NCBI RefSeq assembly: GCF_035046505.1
Contig: NC_089829.1
Coordinates: 33,461,460-33,525,459, forward strand
Direction of reading: 5' to 3'
Length of the DNA stretch: 64,000 nucleotides
From: Tiliqua scincoides
Lineage: Eukaryota; Chordata; Lepidosauria; Squamata; Scincidae
Under the pieces are notes generated by a model. The model did no database searches. It was not told the DNA's origin and saw only the letters and a list, made by a program, of their open reading frames with translations. Below, piece by piece: positions 10,206-22,300 of the stretch (positions are counted from its first letter, which is position 1; each line of letters opens with the position of its first letter). The position numbers and the translations under genes are program-made.

Positions 10206-11034
10206 TAATCAGCACACTACTACCTATGGTCTGATCTACGCACTATTTAAATAGAAAAAATTGGATTTAAAATTATGAATACATAACTATTATAGTGCTA
10301 AACATAAATGTTCTTTCTTTGTTCTGGATTACAATCAGCCTTGGCATTGTTGTGAACAGTTTTATCATCCTTTTACTATCTAAAAGCTATCTGGAGTTCC
10401 TGCCTTGTCATGTACAGGTATGTTGATAATCTCTCTCCTGTTGCATCAGAATTGCTTGCAGACCATGCTGCAACCTTTTCAAAATGCAGATGTAAATAAT
10501 CTGTGTGCCCTAGTTTTGAAATTTACTTAATTACTGAAGGATGCACAAAGAACCTGCTTGTCTCTTCACTTGACACAAGAAGCAACATTTTAATATCCTT
10601 GCAATGATTCTGTTACACTGTTGCAGCTCTGCAAACTTCAAAAGTACAAAGTTGCACTGAAGATTTATCACCCTTTTTGGACTGCTTCTGAAATCTGTAT
10701 ATGCAAAAAAAAAAAATTCACAATTAGATATTCCTTCTTAGTATTTATTTAGATTAACAGTGTGCTATACAGTGCATTGAGCTGACATTTTCCTGCCCTG
10801 ATAGTTTTATAGTGGGGACAGACAGAGTGAGGGAAGAGATAATACATATGAGAAAGTTAACTAATGGAAGACAGCCTATAGTAATATTTAAACAAACAGC
10901 ACATTTACAGCACCCTTTGAGGAGGGAGGGGCGGTGCTTGCCCAGAATGGGCTCTGCCTGGAGCAAGGTAAGAGCTCTGGGTGCCTGTAAGGGCCTTTGG
11001 AGAGGGGGGAGGCATGGGGGGGAGTGATGGAGGG
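10206..11034. other. Intergenic, no recognised gene; G-rich tract at right
   Basis: AT-rich until about 10900, then purine-rich with G runs (GAGGGGGGAGGCATGGGG near 11002). No gene or clear repeat boundaries. Confidence 0.4.
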
Positions 11035-11275
11035 GGGGAGGTAGGACCAGTGAAACCCTGCTCTGTTGGATCCTATCCTCCATCATCTGCACTGGTAAAA
11101 TAGCTGGTGCAGACATAAGAAGCCCAATTGTGGGGCCTGGAGCTTTCCTCAGGGGAAGGGGACAAAAGTCTCCTTCCTCCGAAGAGACCTCCAGTGGCCC
11201 CATCAGGGCCACTGGATACAGCAGTCGACATTCTGGTGTCACCACACTTGGCGCCACTGGGGATAAGATTAGCCG
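11035..11275 (+). repeat. Repeat shared with 60222-60610
   Basis: Blocks GGGGCCTGGAGCTTTCCTCA, GGGGAAGGGGACAAAAGTCT, GAGACCTCCAG and GGATACAGCAGT occur in the same order at 60430-60560. A diverged interspersed repeat, possibly a MITE. Confidence 0.6.
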
Positions 11276-11319
11276 GAAATTCAGTGGGACTTACTGTTAG
11301 TAAGTGTATTGGAATCTCG

Positions 11320-12846
11320 GAAGAGCTGGCAAGGAGGTAGCATGTGGTGTCAGCAGCGGCCCCTTTAAGGGTAAGGCCTGGGCATTAAGCAGAGTGTGTT
11401 GCACAGCTGGAGCCCCTTGAAGGCAATAGGGCCCTCAGGCATAAAAGCATCTGATGAAGGAAGAGTTTGGGGTGGATAACAGAAGGAGGAAAGCTTTAGG
11501 AAGGAGACTGGATTAATGACTAATGCACTACTGGAACTGCTGATGGACTGATGTGTGAATAGGCTTTGGAGGCTGCTGGAGATACTGAGATTGGTGTTTG
11601 GCTGCCAAGCCCAAGACTTGTGGAGGACCAATGTGCTGTTGTAGTGGCTGGAGGAGCTGCTGGCAGGAGAGGGGAGGCAGTAGGACCTCTGCAGGTTAAA
11701 CAGGCAAGCTACCCTGGTGGTGGGGTCAAGCAGTACTGTAAGGCAGAACTAGGGTCATTTTTGAGGAAAGAAGGGTAGCTAATTAGCTGAAAGTGGGCAT
11801 TAATTCTCCAGGCAGAGCTTGGACTGGGAATCTGGGAATATGCACAGTAAGTGCATACAATTGCTTCCTGAAAGGAATAGTTGGCTTGGTTAGAGAAGTC
11901 ATATCGAGCAAAAGAGGTAAAAAGAAAAGCATTGTTGTGTTTGAATGCTAGCTTGGCTGCAATGAATTACATGAAGACTGAGCACAGTATTTGACTCTTA
12001 AACCTCTTTTGTACTACACAAATAGTTGCCTTCCTCTAGCTGTTAAACAGATGGGAAGGGAGAAGTGAAAGACAGGATTATAAACAAAATAAAACAATGA
12101 AGCATTAGTGATGTAAGTAAATAAAAATATACCTAAAAACATTTTTTTCATATTTATTGCAAAATGTCTTTGGTACAGAGGGGCATCAGCTGAAAACTAG
12201 CATATAACTCTGCCCACAGCTCAGATGTTGTTGAAACAAAGCTCATTAACAGTTCAACAATTAGCTTTTAAGCCTGCACTCTTATTTTGGAATAACCACA
12301 TTGAACTTCAGAGACCTGATTCTGTGCAAATCTGCACAATTTCTGGCTGGATATCTCATTTTGAAATATTGTTAAACATTTGAACACTTTGTTTCTTGGG
12401 AAAATGTTTGTATTGCAGCATATTCTGCTAGGAAAAATCTCATCTAACCAAACAGCCCTTCAGCTATAGGCAGCTCCATTCACTTAAAAAAGCAAATTCC
12501 AGGCTTGTGTAATTAATGCCTGAAAGGATTTTTCTTTCATGCAGAAACCAAACTCCCACTTTTCATGTCTGCATAGTTCAGTTCAATGTCTTTGGCTGCA
12601 TCCCAGTTTAGAACAAAGATGCTGTTTTGTTTTGTTCTGAACTTAGGACAAGCAGCACAGATGTTTAAAAGACATGCTATAGTCTGTACCCAGTATGTGG
12701 GAAAGAGAACAGTTAATATTGGAGACATTATAGGTCCTAAAAAAGAAACCCACAGAGGTTAATTGGTCAGTATTGGTAACTGATCTGCCACTCAACATTA
12801 ACATGCTGGAAAGTCCTTTGTTCAAATCTGTTTCATCAAGGACTTA
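11320..12846. other. Intergenic, no recognised feature
   Basis: Mixed-composition unique sequence. A partial palindromic-repeat arm (AATTCAGTGGGACTTACTG) lies just left at about 11278. No exon or RNA gene was seen. Confidence 0.4.
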
Positions 12847-12935
12847 TAGCCCTATGTGTGTCTACTCAGAAGTAAGTTCCATTGAGTTCAATGGAGCTTA
12901 CTCCCAGGAAAGTGTGAATAGGATTGCAGCCTGCC
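12847..12935 (+). repeat. Short palindromic repeat (AGTAAGTCCCATT family)
   Basis: AGCCCTATGTGTGTCTACTC, AGAAGTAAGTTCCATTGAG and TTACTCCCAGGAAAGTGTG in standard order, ending AATAGGATTGCAGCC. Confidence 0.85.
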
Positions 12936-12937
12936 TT

Positions 12938-13025
12938 GGTTGACCTTATGCAAGTCAAATCACAGCCTCAGTTTTCCCTTTTGTAATAGGGGAATGATAG
13001 AGTAAAGCCTTGATTTAAGGATCAC
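12938..13025 (+). repeat. Probable MIR-like fragment
   Basis: TGACCTTATGCAAGTCAAAT, CAGCCTCAGTTTTCCC and TTTGTAATAGGGGAATGATA follow the MIR core consensus order. Confidence 0.55.
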
Positions 13026-13771
13026 ACAGCTATGTGGTCAAACTTCTGAGTAGATGTGCAGAGGATTATGCAGTAATTCTGAATTATTTTGCTGGGAGGT
13101 CAGTTTATTTTTCGGAAAGGGAGATTCTCAGGTTTCTATTAAGATGAGCCCATGTTATTTACATTGTCCTGCAGATTCAAGTATCTGTCAACTTCCTCCA
13201 TTTTTGCAAACACTACTCCTGTTTTTATAGAGCAGTCAGCTGTTAAAAGTAGTTGATGTGCAAAAGTCATTATCCTTGAATAACCCCCTAGCTTGTTTTC
13301 ACAGAGAGAACTCACAAAGACAGCCCTGCTGAAAGGATTCCTGAAGAAATCATTTCCACCCAGATGGCCCTGCAGCAACCATAGTACCTGGTTGCATAAG
13401 GAAGTTATTTGGGAGCTACACTGAGGAGACAAGACTGAACTTGCCTACATTTGATATTTTGTCTGGGGTGATTGTTTTTCCATTTTAAGTGAAGGAGTTC
13501 ACTTCTATTGGTATTAATCCACATGATTTCAGAAGTGATTTAGAATGGTATATATATTTGAGAGGGATGAAGTTTAATTGTTACTTCAGTACAAAATACT
13601 AAGCATTTGAATAGAGCATAAAGGTGTGTGTTCTTGCTAATGTCCTAACAATATTTTTCTTAGAGAGGTTTGTAATCTCCATATTGCAGCTGGGGGACTG
13701 AGCCATCTAGTGAGTTCATGACCAAGGTGAAATTCAAACCCAGGAAGCCCTGATTTGCTGGCTGCTCTATT

Positions 13772-13912
13772 GCAACACAATCCTATACATGCCTACTCAG
13801 AAGTGAGTCCCATTGAGTTCAGTGTGGTTAGAATCCGATCCATACTTATCTGGGAGTAAGCCCCATTGACTCTAAAGGGACTTACATCTGTGTAGACATG
13901 CATAGGATTGGC
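13772..13912 (+). repeat. Two adjacent short palindromic repeats
   Basis: First copy: CACAATCCTATACATGCCTA, AGAAGTGAGTCCCATTGAG. Second copy inverted: CTGGGAGTAAGCCCCATTGA, then GGGACTTACATCTGTG and ATGCATAGGATTGG. Confidence 0.85.
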
Positions 13913-14351
13913 CTCAGAGGAATATATAACTGGGACCTGTTATGATACTTTGTACTTTATTATGGAGTTTTGTAAGTTGCTTTGGACATTTGCTTTAGCA
14001 TGTGAAAGGTGGGATATACATTTCTCAAATATTGAACATTGCTACATTGTGCTACATAACTACATAGTACATATGCAATTATGTGCATACTCACCTAGGA
14101 GAAAATCTGTGCCTGTGAGAAATGCCAGATTTATTACCCCATGGTTTTTTCACTTGATGATCGGAATTTACAATTCCTCATGCACTATTTTTCTTTCACC
14201 TTTGTATCACAACTTGTGGCCTAACAAGCACTGTAAATGCAAGAGGTAGGAGTAGGACAGTACACCCTTTTATTTCAAGTGTACACAAGGACAACACAAA
14301 TGGAATTGAAAATAAATGGGATGGGCATTTGGCTTTTACAGTATGTTTAAG

Positions 14352-14455
14352 GTCTTTTATTATTAATTATAATTAACAGTATTTATATACTGCTTTTCAA
14401 CAAAAAGTTCACAAAGTGGTATACAGAGAAAAATCAAATAACTAATGGCTCCCTT
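14352..14455 (-). mobile_element. L2-type LINE 3' end fragment
   Basis: ATATACTGCTTTTCAACAAA, AAGTTCACAAAGTGGTATAC and AGAGAAAAATCAAATAACTA recur at 44700-44870 and, inverted, at 46900-46960. This is a reptile L2-type 3' UTR. Confidence 0.7.
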
Positions 14456-14461
14456 ATTGTG

Positions 14462-14562
14462 CGGTCTTACACAATTGTAGTACGTGTCTAGTCAGAAGTC
14501 ATTTTCATTGTTGAGTGGAGCTTACTCCCAGGAAAGTGTGTATAGGATTGCAGCCCTAGACA
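14462..14562 (+). repeat. Short palindromic repeat (AGTAAGTCCCATT family), diverged left arm
   Basis: The left arm is diverged (GTCTAGTCAGAAGTCATTTT); the right arm is intact (GGAGCTTACTCCCAGGAAAG, TATAGGATTGCAGCCC). Confidence 0.75.
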
Positions 14563-14989
14563 AATTTATTCAGAAGAAAGGCCCACTTTTATGCACGTGG
14601 AAGTGCGTAGGATTGTATTGTTGTACAAGCTGGACAGGATACAGCATTATCCTATACAGCTGGACAGGATAGTGTTTGTAGTTTTTATGTTGTCGTGTCC
14701 TACATTTTTATTGGGTGTGTCCTACATTTTGGGTCACCTTGTCTTTTGCAGTTATGACATCTGGTCATGCTGTAGCCTGTCCAACTTGTCCCAGAATACA
14801 ATCCTACATGCATGTCTACATGCATACAATTATATGTAATATAGTTTTACATTTAATAAGCATTATAGTGTTAAAAGTAATTACTTATTATTAAATTTAC
14901 AACCATAATTTATCACATATAATTTATTGATTACAAGAAGGTTATGCACTGCCCTCAGAGGCCAGCTTACAGGGAAAAGGAGGACATTG

Positions 14990-15082
14990 GGGCTGTAATC
15001 CATCCATACTTTTCTGGGAGTAAGTCTCATTGAACACAATGGGTCTTACTTCTGAGTAGACATGCATAGGCTTGGGCTGTTC
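14990..15082 (-). repeat. Short palindromic repeat (AGTAAGTCCCATT family)
   Basis: TCTGGGAGTAAGTCTCATTG and AATGGGTCTTACTTCTGAGT arms, then ACATGCATAGGCTTGGGC. Confidence 0.85.
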
Positions 15083-15351
15083 TTTTCCTGGACATGAGGC
15101 TAAAAACAGAGAATATGTCCTGGGAGAAGTGGACATCTGTTCAACCCAGACAGGGAAGAGAGGGAAGGATCAAAATAATTGTAGTACTGTAAATGTACTG
15201 TATCTGCTTTTTTGTAGACTTTAGTGCATTCATTTGTTTTAAAGATTGTATCTTTATAAACAATTATGTCTGTATCTTTATTTATAATATTGTGTGAGTA
15301 TACATGGTGATATGCACAGAAGTGTGTACTGTAGTGGTTGCATTTATTGAC

Positions 15352-15657
15352 AGCCCAATCCTATGCATGCCTACACAAAAGTAATTTCCACTATAGTCAA
15401 TGGGGCTTACTCCCAGCTAAAGTGTGGATAGCCACACTTACCTGGAAGTAAGCCCCATTGACTATAATGGAACTTATGTCTGAGTAGACTCTTATGTATG
15501 ACTTCTCTGAAGTCCCATTATTGTCAATGGGGCTTACTCCCAAGTAACTGTGAACAGGATTGTAGCCTTAGAGCCCAATCCTAAATATGTCTCCTCAGAA
15601 GTAAGACCCACTATAGTCAATGGGGCTTACTCCCAGGTAAGTGTGGATAGGCTGGCC
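15352..15657. repeat. Tandem cluster of about four short palindromic repeats
   Basis: Four copies lie side by side in alternating orientation. AATGGGGCTTACTCCCA occurs at about 15400, 15522 and 15619, with an inverted copy (GGAAGTAAGCCCCATTGACT) at about 15451. Starts AGCCCAATCCTATGCATGCC occur at 15354 and GCCCAATCCTAAATATGTCT at 15573. The cluster ends about 100 bp left of the C16orf87 CpG-rich promoter. Confidence 0.85.
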
Positions 15658-15729
15658 TAAGTGTGAACTGTGACTCAAACTGCTAAATTCTGGTTCTTTT
15701 TCTTTATTATTATAAATAAATGAAATAAA

Positions 15730-16380
15730 CACACACGAGAGAGGCTAGCTCCTCCTCCTCCCTCGCAGAGCATTTTCCCGCCTTTTTATCTCAGCCTTCC
15801 CCTCCCCCACTCCCACCCACCTCCCCAACCGTCACAAATAACCGTCACTGAGGTGACTTGCCGCTGCCCTCCCCCTTTTCCCCGCCCTTTTATTTGGTCA
15901 GCCAACCGCGGGTCTGAAACTATAAGCCCCGCCTACTCCGTGAAGCTTGGAGGAGGCGGGAGGAGTTGGGTGTGGCTTCGCGAGGCTGAAACGGCTTCCT
16001 GGTTCTGTTTCGGAGCGCTTTGGTGGAGCTGTGTGGGCGCGCGCGCCGTTCCCTCCCTCCCTCCCTCAACCCTGCGCGGGCACGCGCTTGGAAAGCCGGC
16101 GGCGGACGACGGGTCGCAGCAGCTGTGCGCGAGCCGCTCAGGAGACGGGCGGGTCGAGGGCGCGTGCGCGGGGAGCTGGCTGTTGGTGGCGCGAGGGCTG
16201 CGTTCCATTCGAGGTGGGAGGGGCCGCTCGCGCTCTCTTCTTTGCAAGCAGCAGCCGCAGCAGCAGTCGCAGCGCGAGCAAGAGAAGGAGCAGGAGCATG
16301 TCTGCAGGCAGGGCCAAGAAAGTGAAGATGGCCACCAAGTCCTGCCCAGAGTGCGACCAGCAGGTGAGGCAGTGCAGTGG
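15730..16380 (+). promoter_or_regulatory. C16orf87: C16orf87 CpG island, promoter and 5' UTR
   Basis: The sequence becomes GC-rich at about 15750 and CpG-dense from about 15900 to 16370. It contains an inverted CCAAT element (TTTGGTCAGCCAACC near 15893), a GC box (CCCCGCC near 15926) and many CG dinucleotides. It ends just past the C16orf87 start codon at 16298. No TATA box stands at a suitable distance, in keeping with a broadly expressed gene. The left edge abuts a tandem cluster of palindromic repeats ending at about 15657. Confidence 0.7.
16298..16363 (+). CDS. C16orf87: C16orf87 coding exon 1
   Basis: Encodes [20 protein letters not shown] plus QQ, 22 residues, ending in phase 0 at CAG before a GTGAGG donor. 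It holds the first CxxC pair of the zinc ribbon. The ATG is the first in the conserved frame and matches the family start. Intron 1 (16364-22338) contains a C-rich triplicated repeat, a hAT-type copy and a tRNA-headed SINE. Confidence 0.96.
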
Positions 16381-19300
16381 CATCCAGCTGGCAGCCTTCA
16401 CCTGGCTCAGGGGTTGCCAGGGGTGGAAAGTGGGGCAGGACGTTAACTGTTGTACCCTACTGCCCTGTCCACACTGAGCAGCTCGCCTCTCTTCTGAACT
16501 GTCCAGGTGTGTGTTGCATGCAACGCGTGGATGCAACCTCGGGATGCTGGAAGGGGATGTGTCAACCTACCTTGCAAGCTTTCTGCTGATTGCATCCACT
16601 GCTGCACTGAATTAATGTTGGCTTTGCAGGATCCTAGCTTTCCTGGGCTTGCATTGCTCCCCCCCCCCGCAGCAGCTGGAGTGGGCTTGCATTGCCCCCC
16701 CCCGCAGCAGCTGGATTGGAATTACATGGCCCCCCACAGCAGCTGGAGTGGGCTTGCAAAAAAAAAAGGGGGGAAGTGGGGTGTCTGGGGTTGATGGTTG
16801 AAGCTATAAATAGGGACACTGGTGCTCTTAGGGTGTGCTGGGCAGAGGTGGGTTTGTTTGGTTCTTCCCCCACCGCCAAGAGATTGGTGTATTCTGAATA
16901 AGGGCACCCAGTATGTTCCATTGAGGTGTTTAGCTGTCAGAAGTGGCAGACCTAAAATGAAGGGACCACCCAAGTTGCAATGCTAATGTTCCTCTGATGA
17001 GTGGGATTAGGGGCTCAGCAGCTGAAGCTGAGATGCTCTTGCCCTCAACCAAAATTGCATTGGTTTATATCTTGTTTTTGCTTGCACTTTTTGGTTTTAG
17101 CTTTTTTTTCTCTCCATGATGCCTTTGGGAGATGCTACCACACTTTTGTCAATAGCATATTTTTTTTTTACATCTGCAATATCTCGAGTATATTGTTCCA
17201 GTTGGGCTCTGCCAGCATTCCCTCCATCAACAAATGTGGGGGAGTGCATGAGGCATTGCATCTGTGTGAGGTCTATTGCTGGCCAGCGCACCATGTGCTT
17301 GGTGGGTGGGGTGGAGAGAGGCTGGGGAGCGTGACCAGGACAGCTACCCAGAGTGGCTCTATATACAGTACTTGCCTTTGAACCCTTGCACTATAGCAGG
17401 CAGTAAGCTGTCTTTTCATTCTGAAGAATGGAAACTACAAAGCTTGTATGCGTACCCCCAAAGCATTAGTATAACAGTGATATGTGTTTAATTTCTCCTT
17501 GTAATAATGTAGGAAAGGAAGAGTGTGTTCCTCCTTCTTCTTGCATCTTGACACATGTTAAATGTGGCAATTTTTTGAGGCAAGGGGTTGCTTATTGCTG
17601 TTCTTACGCCTGCTCTGTTTTTGTTCAAGAGAATATTGAATTTCTATTTCTCTAACACTTTGCAAGCTGACTGGGTGACCACTTTAAAAAAGCAGGAATA
17701 TACGGTACATGTTCATTAAATAAGTAAATGTGGTGTGTGGGCACATCTGCTTGTTGCTGTCACTTCTGATTTATTTACTGCTATTGTTAATGGGATAATC
17801 ACACAATGTCCCTTGGATTTTGGTGGCTGTGATGTACATAGTCTTTTTTAAGATGCATGTTTGCCCTGTAAGTTAGCATGCGTGGGTGCAGTGGTTAGTG
17901 TAATGGTTAATAAGATGTTGGCTAATAAATAACAATATCTATTCATGACATGGCACATGGCACTTAATAGACAATGAGAGGATAAACCCCTGCCCCATGT
18001 AGCTTACTGTATACCAGTGGTTCTCAAAAGTTTCAGTCTCCAGGGCCCTTTATACTCCTAAATGGAGTCTTGAGAAGCCCTGCAAGTACATGTGCAGAGT
18101 TCTTGGGCACCTGAGAGCACTGGTGCATGCGCGAAGCAGTTGGTAGCCACTTATGGTGTGCTTGTGGAGCCCCTGGAGGGGTCTCAGGGAGCTCCTAATA
18201 GCACACTTCAAGAAATCCTAGTCTAGACATTGATAAGGGGGGAGGACAATGGAGGGGAAAGGGTTAACTGGAAAATCATGAAATTTTGCAGTTGTTGCTT
18301 GAAGTGCAAGAATACCAGTTTAATGTTCTTCAGTGCATTTAGCTGCATACTTGGAGAATGTGCTTGCCCTGCAGGAAATGTATGAATGTGTTTCTTTGAG
18401 CACCTATGTACACACATTAGGGAAAGCGGGAAATCGGCCCACTGGTGTGTACTTGGGCATTAGACATGGGTGTTGTCCATGCTTCTTGTGTGTACTTTGG
18501 GAAACATTGGTCTGTACACAGCAGATGTTTTTGTCATGTAACTGTATCTGCCCTCTCCAGCTTTCTCTTGAGTGGGGGCTACTTTTAAAAACTTATCCAA
18601 GAGGGTGCATTTAACTTAACGTGGGAAAATTATTCAGAAGGGAGTGCGCTCAATGGTTGGTGTGATGGCTTGTGGCCCTATAAGGCCTTGTTTTGCTTGC
18701 CCCAATGAGAATCCTCCCAGAGTTCATTTATTTCTCAAGTCTCCCGCATCAAATATGGCTATTGTGTGTGCTCTTGCTCTCTCTGCAGAGGATGGCATCT
18801 CCTCATGTCCCTGATTTGATCCTTCACCTTGTGAAACAAGGCAGGTCACTTCCTGTTCTCATTGCATGTGGAGAACACTCCAAAGGAGTGTTCAATCCTC
18901 CTTTGGAGAACAATCCACTCTGCCCAATTCTGTTCTTGCCCAAGAAGAGCCTATCTTGTTTTGCAGCTCTGCTCCATGCTCTTTCAATAGGAGACTGTCT
19001 TCACTCAAGCACACCAAGAAGCCAGGCCTATTGGCTATTGTGCTTTGAATGGGGTTAGGGTTGCATGTTTATGCAAACATCTCTAAGTCCTTGTAGTTCA
19101 TTTCCTCTTAACGTGGCCTTCCTTGCCTTCTGAGTCATCCTGCTTTGAAAGGAGAGGCAAGCTGTCCTTGACAAGACCAGGCAGCTGCAACAACAAAATT
19201 TACCTGTCTGGCAATACATGCATCTTGGAAAAAGCAATGGTTGCTGGCAGCTGGTTGGGGGCTGATGTGGATCAGAATTTGCAGAATTCATTCATCTTTC

Positions 19301-22300
19301 AAAAGGCTGGCAGTCCTCACAACTAGGTCATGACCTTACTTTAGAAAGGCCATGTTGGAGTAGAAAACGTGGTTGAGTGGCAAAGGTGAAAGATGAATAG
19401 AGAGGGGAGGGAGAAGGACAGATCTAAATAAGTAGGCGAACATGCAGTCCACTTCTAATTCATATATAAATTTTGTTTCTGTTCTTTTAACTTAAAGTTG
19501 TATTTTGGATCCAGGGAAGGTTGAAAGCTGTTGATATATAGCTTAGAGTTGTGACCCACAAGTTACCAAGCTGTTGCTACATGGATGTTGTCATAATTCA
19601 GTGTGTTTATTCTTGCAGTAGCATTGAAAGTTAGGTGTGTTTCATTTTTGTATTATGCAGTAATTGCTTGATGCATTTCTGGTTTTTGTTCATATTGAGC
19701 AATGGAACCAGGCTAGCCAGTTTCATTCATTTTCATCCGATAATGCACTGTTGGAGCAGACAGCAGATGGCCTTGAAAGAGTTCGTACTACTGACAAAAT
19801 AAGTTCAAATATTATATTACAGTAGAAGGGTTTCTTCTGTGGTGGGATCCTTGCTAAAAACATATCAAATGTATCTTTTTTTAATGCTGAAACAAAATGG
19901 AACACATTCTGACATTTTAAAGCTTTCGCCTTTTTCAGCTTTGAACTGCGTGTGTTTGATCAGAGTTTACAGTTTGTACACTAACTGTGCAGACCCTTAT
20001 TGAGACTGACAAATGCGACTGGACATAAAATAGCATTTCTGGGTAAAACTAGCCAGAACCCTGGTTTTCATAGATGATGATGATGACCACCACTAACAAA
20101 AAGATGGATTTGGCTAGCTGTTTTTGTCAGTGTATTGAGGAGTGAGTCATCTTCTGTGTTTGCAGATTAATTCTTAGAAGTAATGTGTGCTGAGGACTTT
20201 GGAGAATTTACAGCTGCATTGTTGAAAAATTCTGGGGTGCTTATGAAAGAGGCTTTATAGGGTGAAATACATATTTTTAACTCTTACATCTGTAAAAAGC
20301 ATTTTACTAATTGGGCATTGGGATTAAATAGAACCCAATTTACTAATGACTTTAAAAATATGCAGTTTTAAAGTCATTTTTGGCTGCTTGCACGGGGAGG
20401 GGGGCTCTGCTTGCACACAGGATTATTATGTGCCCTTATGCTGACAGATGTTACTGATTTGTGCTATGAATTTGTGTGACACTCTTGAATCAAAATGATC
20501 AGTGTAGTTGGCATAAAAAATTTGGGAGAAAAAAACACATCATGTAGGCCCACAAATAAGTGGCAGAATTTATTGGGAGTGTAAAACTCATACCAGGTGA
20601 CTTAGCAGCCTGGAAAAATGAGTCTCTTGATGGTGCTAAAAAGACATTTAGGTAGATGCAGGTAACTTTTCCTGGGGAGGAGAATTCTGCAGCCTCTCCA
20701 GAGAAGGCTCCCTCTTCAGTCGTCAATATTAGTTATGGTAAATTTTATGCTAGTCTGTTGGTAACTGGCAAACCCATGAAGCATGAAAGGTAACTCTAAA
20801 GATTACTGATGTTTTCCTAGAAATTGCAGCATAGGTTGCTGTGCAATGAGAATCTGTTTCCATTGGAGTGAGTAGTCTTCATGTTTGTGTGTATTAGTTC
20901 ATAAGCAGTGGCACTTAACTACTCTGTACTGTATCAGAAGCTGCTTTCAAAACTTGTGGTTGGTGGGGGGGGAGAATAAGGTGTCTCTTCTGGTTCTGTT
21001 TCTGTGGATATGGGCATCCACTTTTGATTCCCTTGCTCTCTGCAACATTGTATGGAGGAGAGAAAGCACTTATAAATTCTTTAGCTCATGCAGAGTGCAT
21101 TTGTGTAGTGTTTCAGAGAAATGCATTTCCAAAATAGGTTTTTTTGGAGAAAAGATGTGAACGGAATTATCAATGTGAGTAGCTTTGAGGTATTGCCCCA
21201 TTGGTCGTCTTCTGATATGTAGTGAATGGAGTCCATTGTTAACAGCAGGAAGTCTTGGCAGATACTGCATACTTGAAGAGCAATAATCTGCTTTTCCAAG
21301 AGTACAGCTCATAAATGTGCGTCTGTGTGAAGTGTTGCACAGGAAGTACAGCCCTGCCTCTGGCAGTAAGAATAACTCAGTGTGATGCCCACAGTGGAAG
21401 AATTTTCCTTTTTCAGATTAATGTAGGAGTTGCGGGACTTTTCCCCCCTTTTCCTAGTACTGCTTGCTCACAAATTGAAACTCCCTGTGCATTGGGTGTG
21501 ACTCCAGTCTTGTTTTTTTGTGTGGGCCTTGTTAAAACAAATTGATTAAAGCTAACTGCAGTTAGTGACGATACAACTTGTAGCAACTGGCAGGATAGGC
21601 TTGTAATGTGCACAATGCTCCTTATTTAAAACATGTAATTAATAACTGAGCCTTAACGTGGCTTCCTTATTGCGCAGTTCATTTATGATTAGGAATATGT
21701 TATAAGTCAGTATATGAGATGGGCAGACTGTTTGATCTCCAATGTTCCATATAAGCGGGTAGCATGCACAATACAGCAGATGCAATGGTGAAACTGTGCC
21801 TAGACTGTGTCATTGCAGGTGGGTGGTTGACTATTTGAAATCTTGCCCAGATAACTCTCTCTTACTCACACACATGCATAACTACTGCACATAGGAAACT
21901 GAGATTCTAGGAAGTGGATTCAAGTTGATTTGGGGGGGGGGAGATATTTTTTTCTCCCGCAGTGGGAGAAAATGAAGATGCTGTCTCTCTCTGTACCATG
22001 TTAGCTATACCATGTTAGTCTGTGTGTACCGTGTTAGTCTGGTGTGACATCATCTATATGTGGCCTACATAGTCCTCCCAGGTTTCAGGTAGGGGTCCTC
22101 CCCAGCCCTATAGAGATACCAAGCATTGAACCTGGGGTTTTTTCCTTGCAGAGCAGGAGCTCGAACACTGAGCTTACGGAAGCAGCTAGACACTTTATCA
22201 CATGATCTGACACTTATCCCAAGGCTTCCATTTGATTCTAGGCTTGTTTTTTGATCAGATGCTTATTTTTTTTTTAAACCGACATCTTGACAAAGCATTG

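Noticed and set aside
10754-11257. 167-codon minus-strand frame
   Set aside because: Spans purine-rich low-complexity sequence and a MITE-like repeat; Pro/Leu-rich and without homology.
15352-15657. CRISPR-like regular repeats
   Set aside because: Copies alternate in orientation, diverge, and lack unique equal-length spacers; the genome is a vertebrate's.
15853-16477. Two long overlapping open frames (197 and 176 codons) across the C16orf87 promoter
   Set aside because: They run through the GC-rich 5' UTR, first exon and into the intron. The second merely includes the real exon 1 codons. No family resemblance outside that exon.
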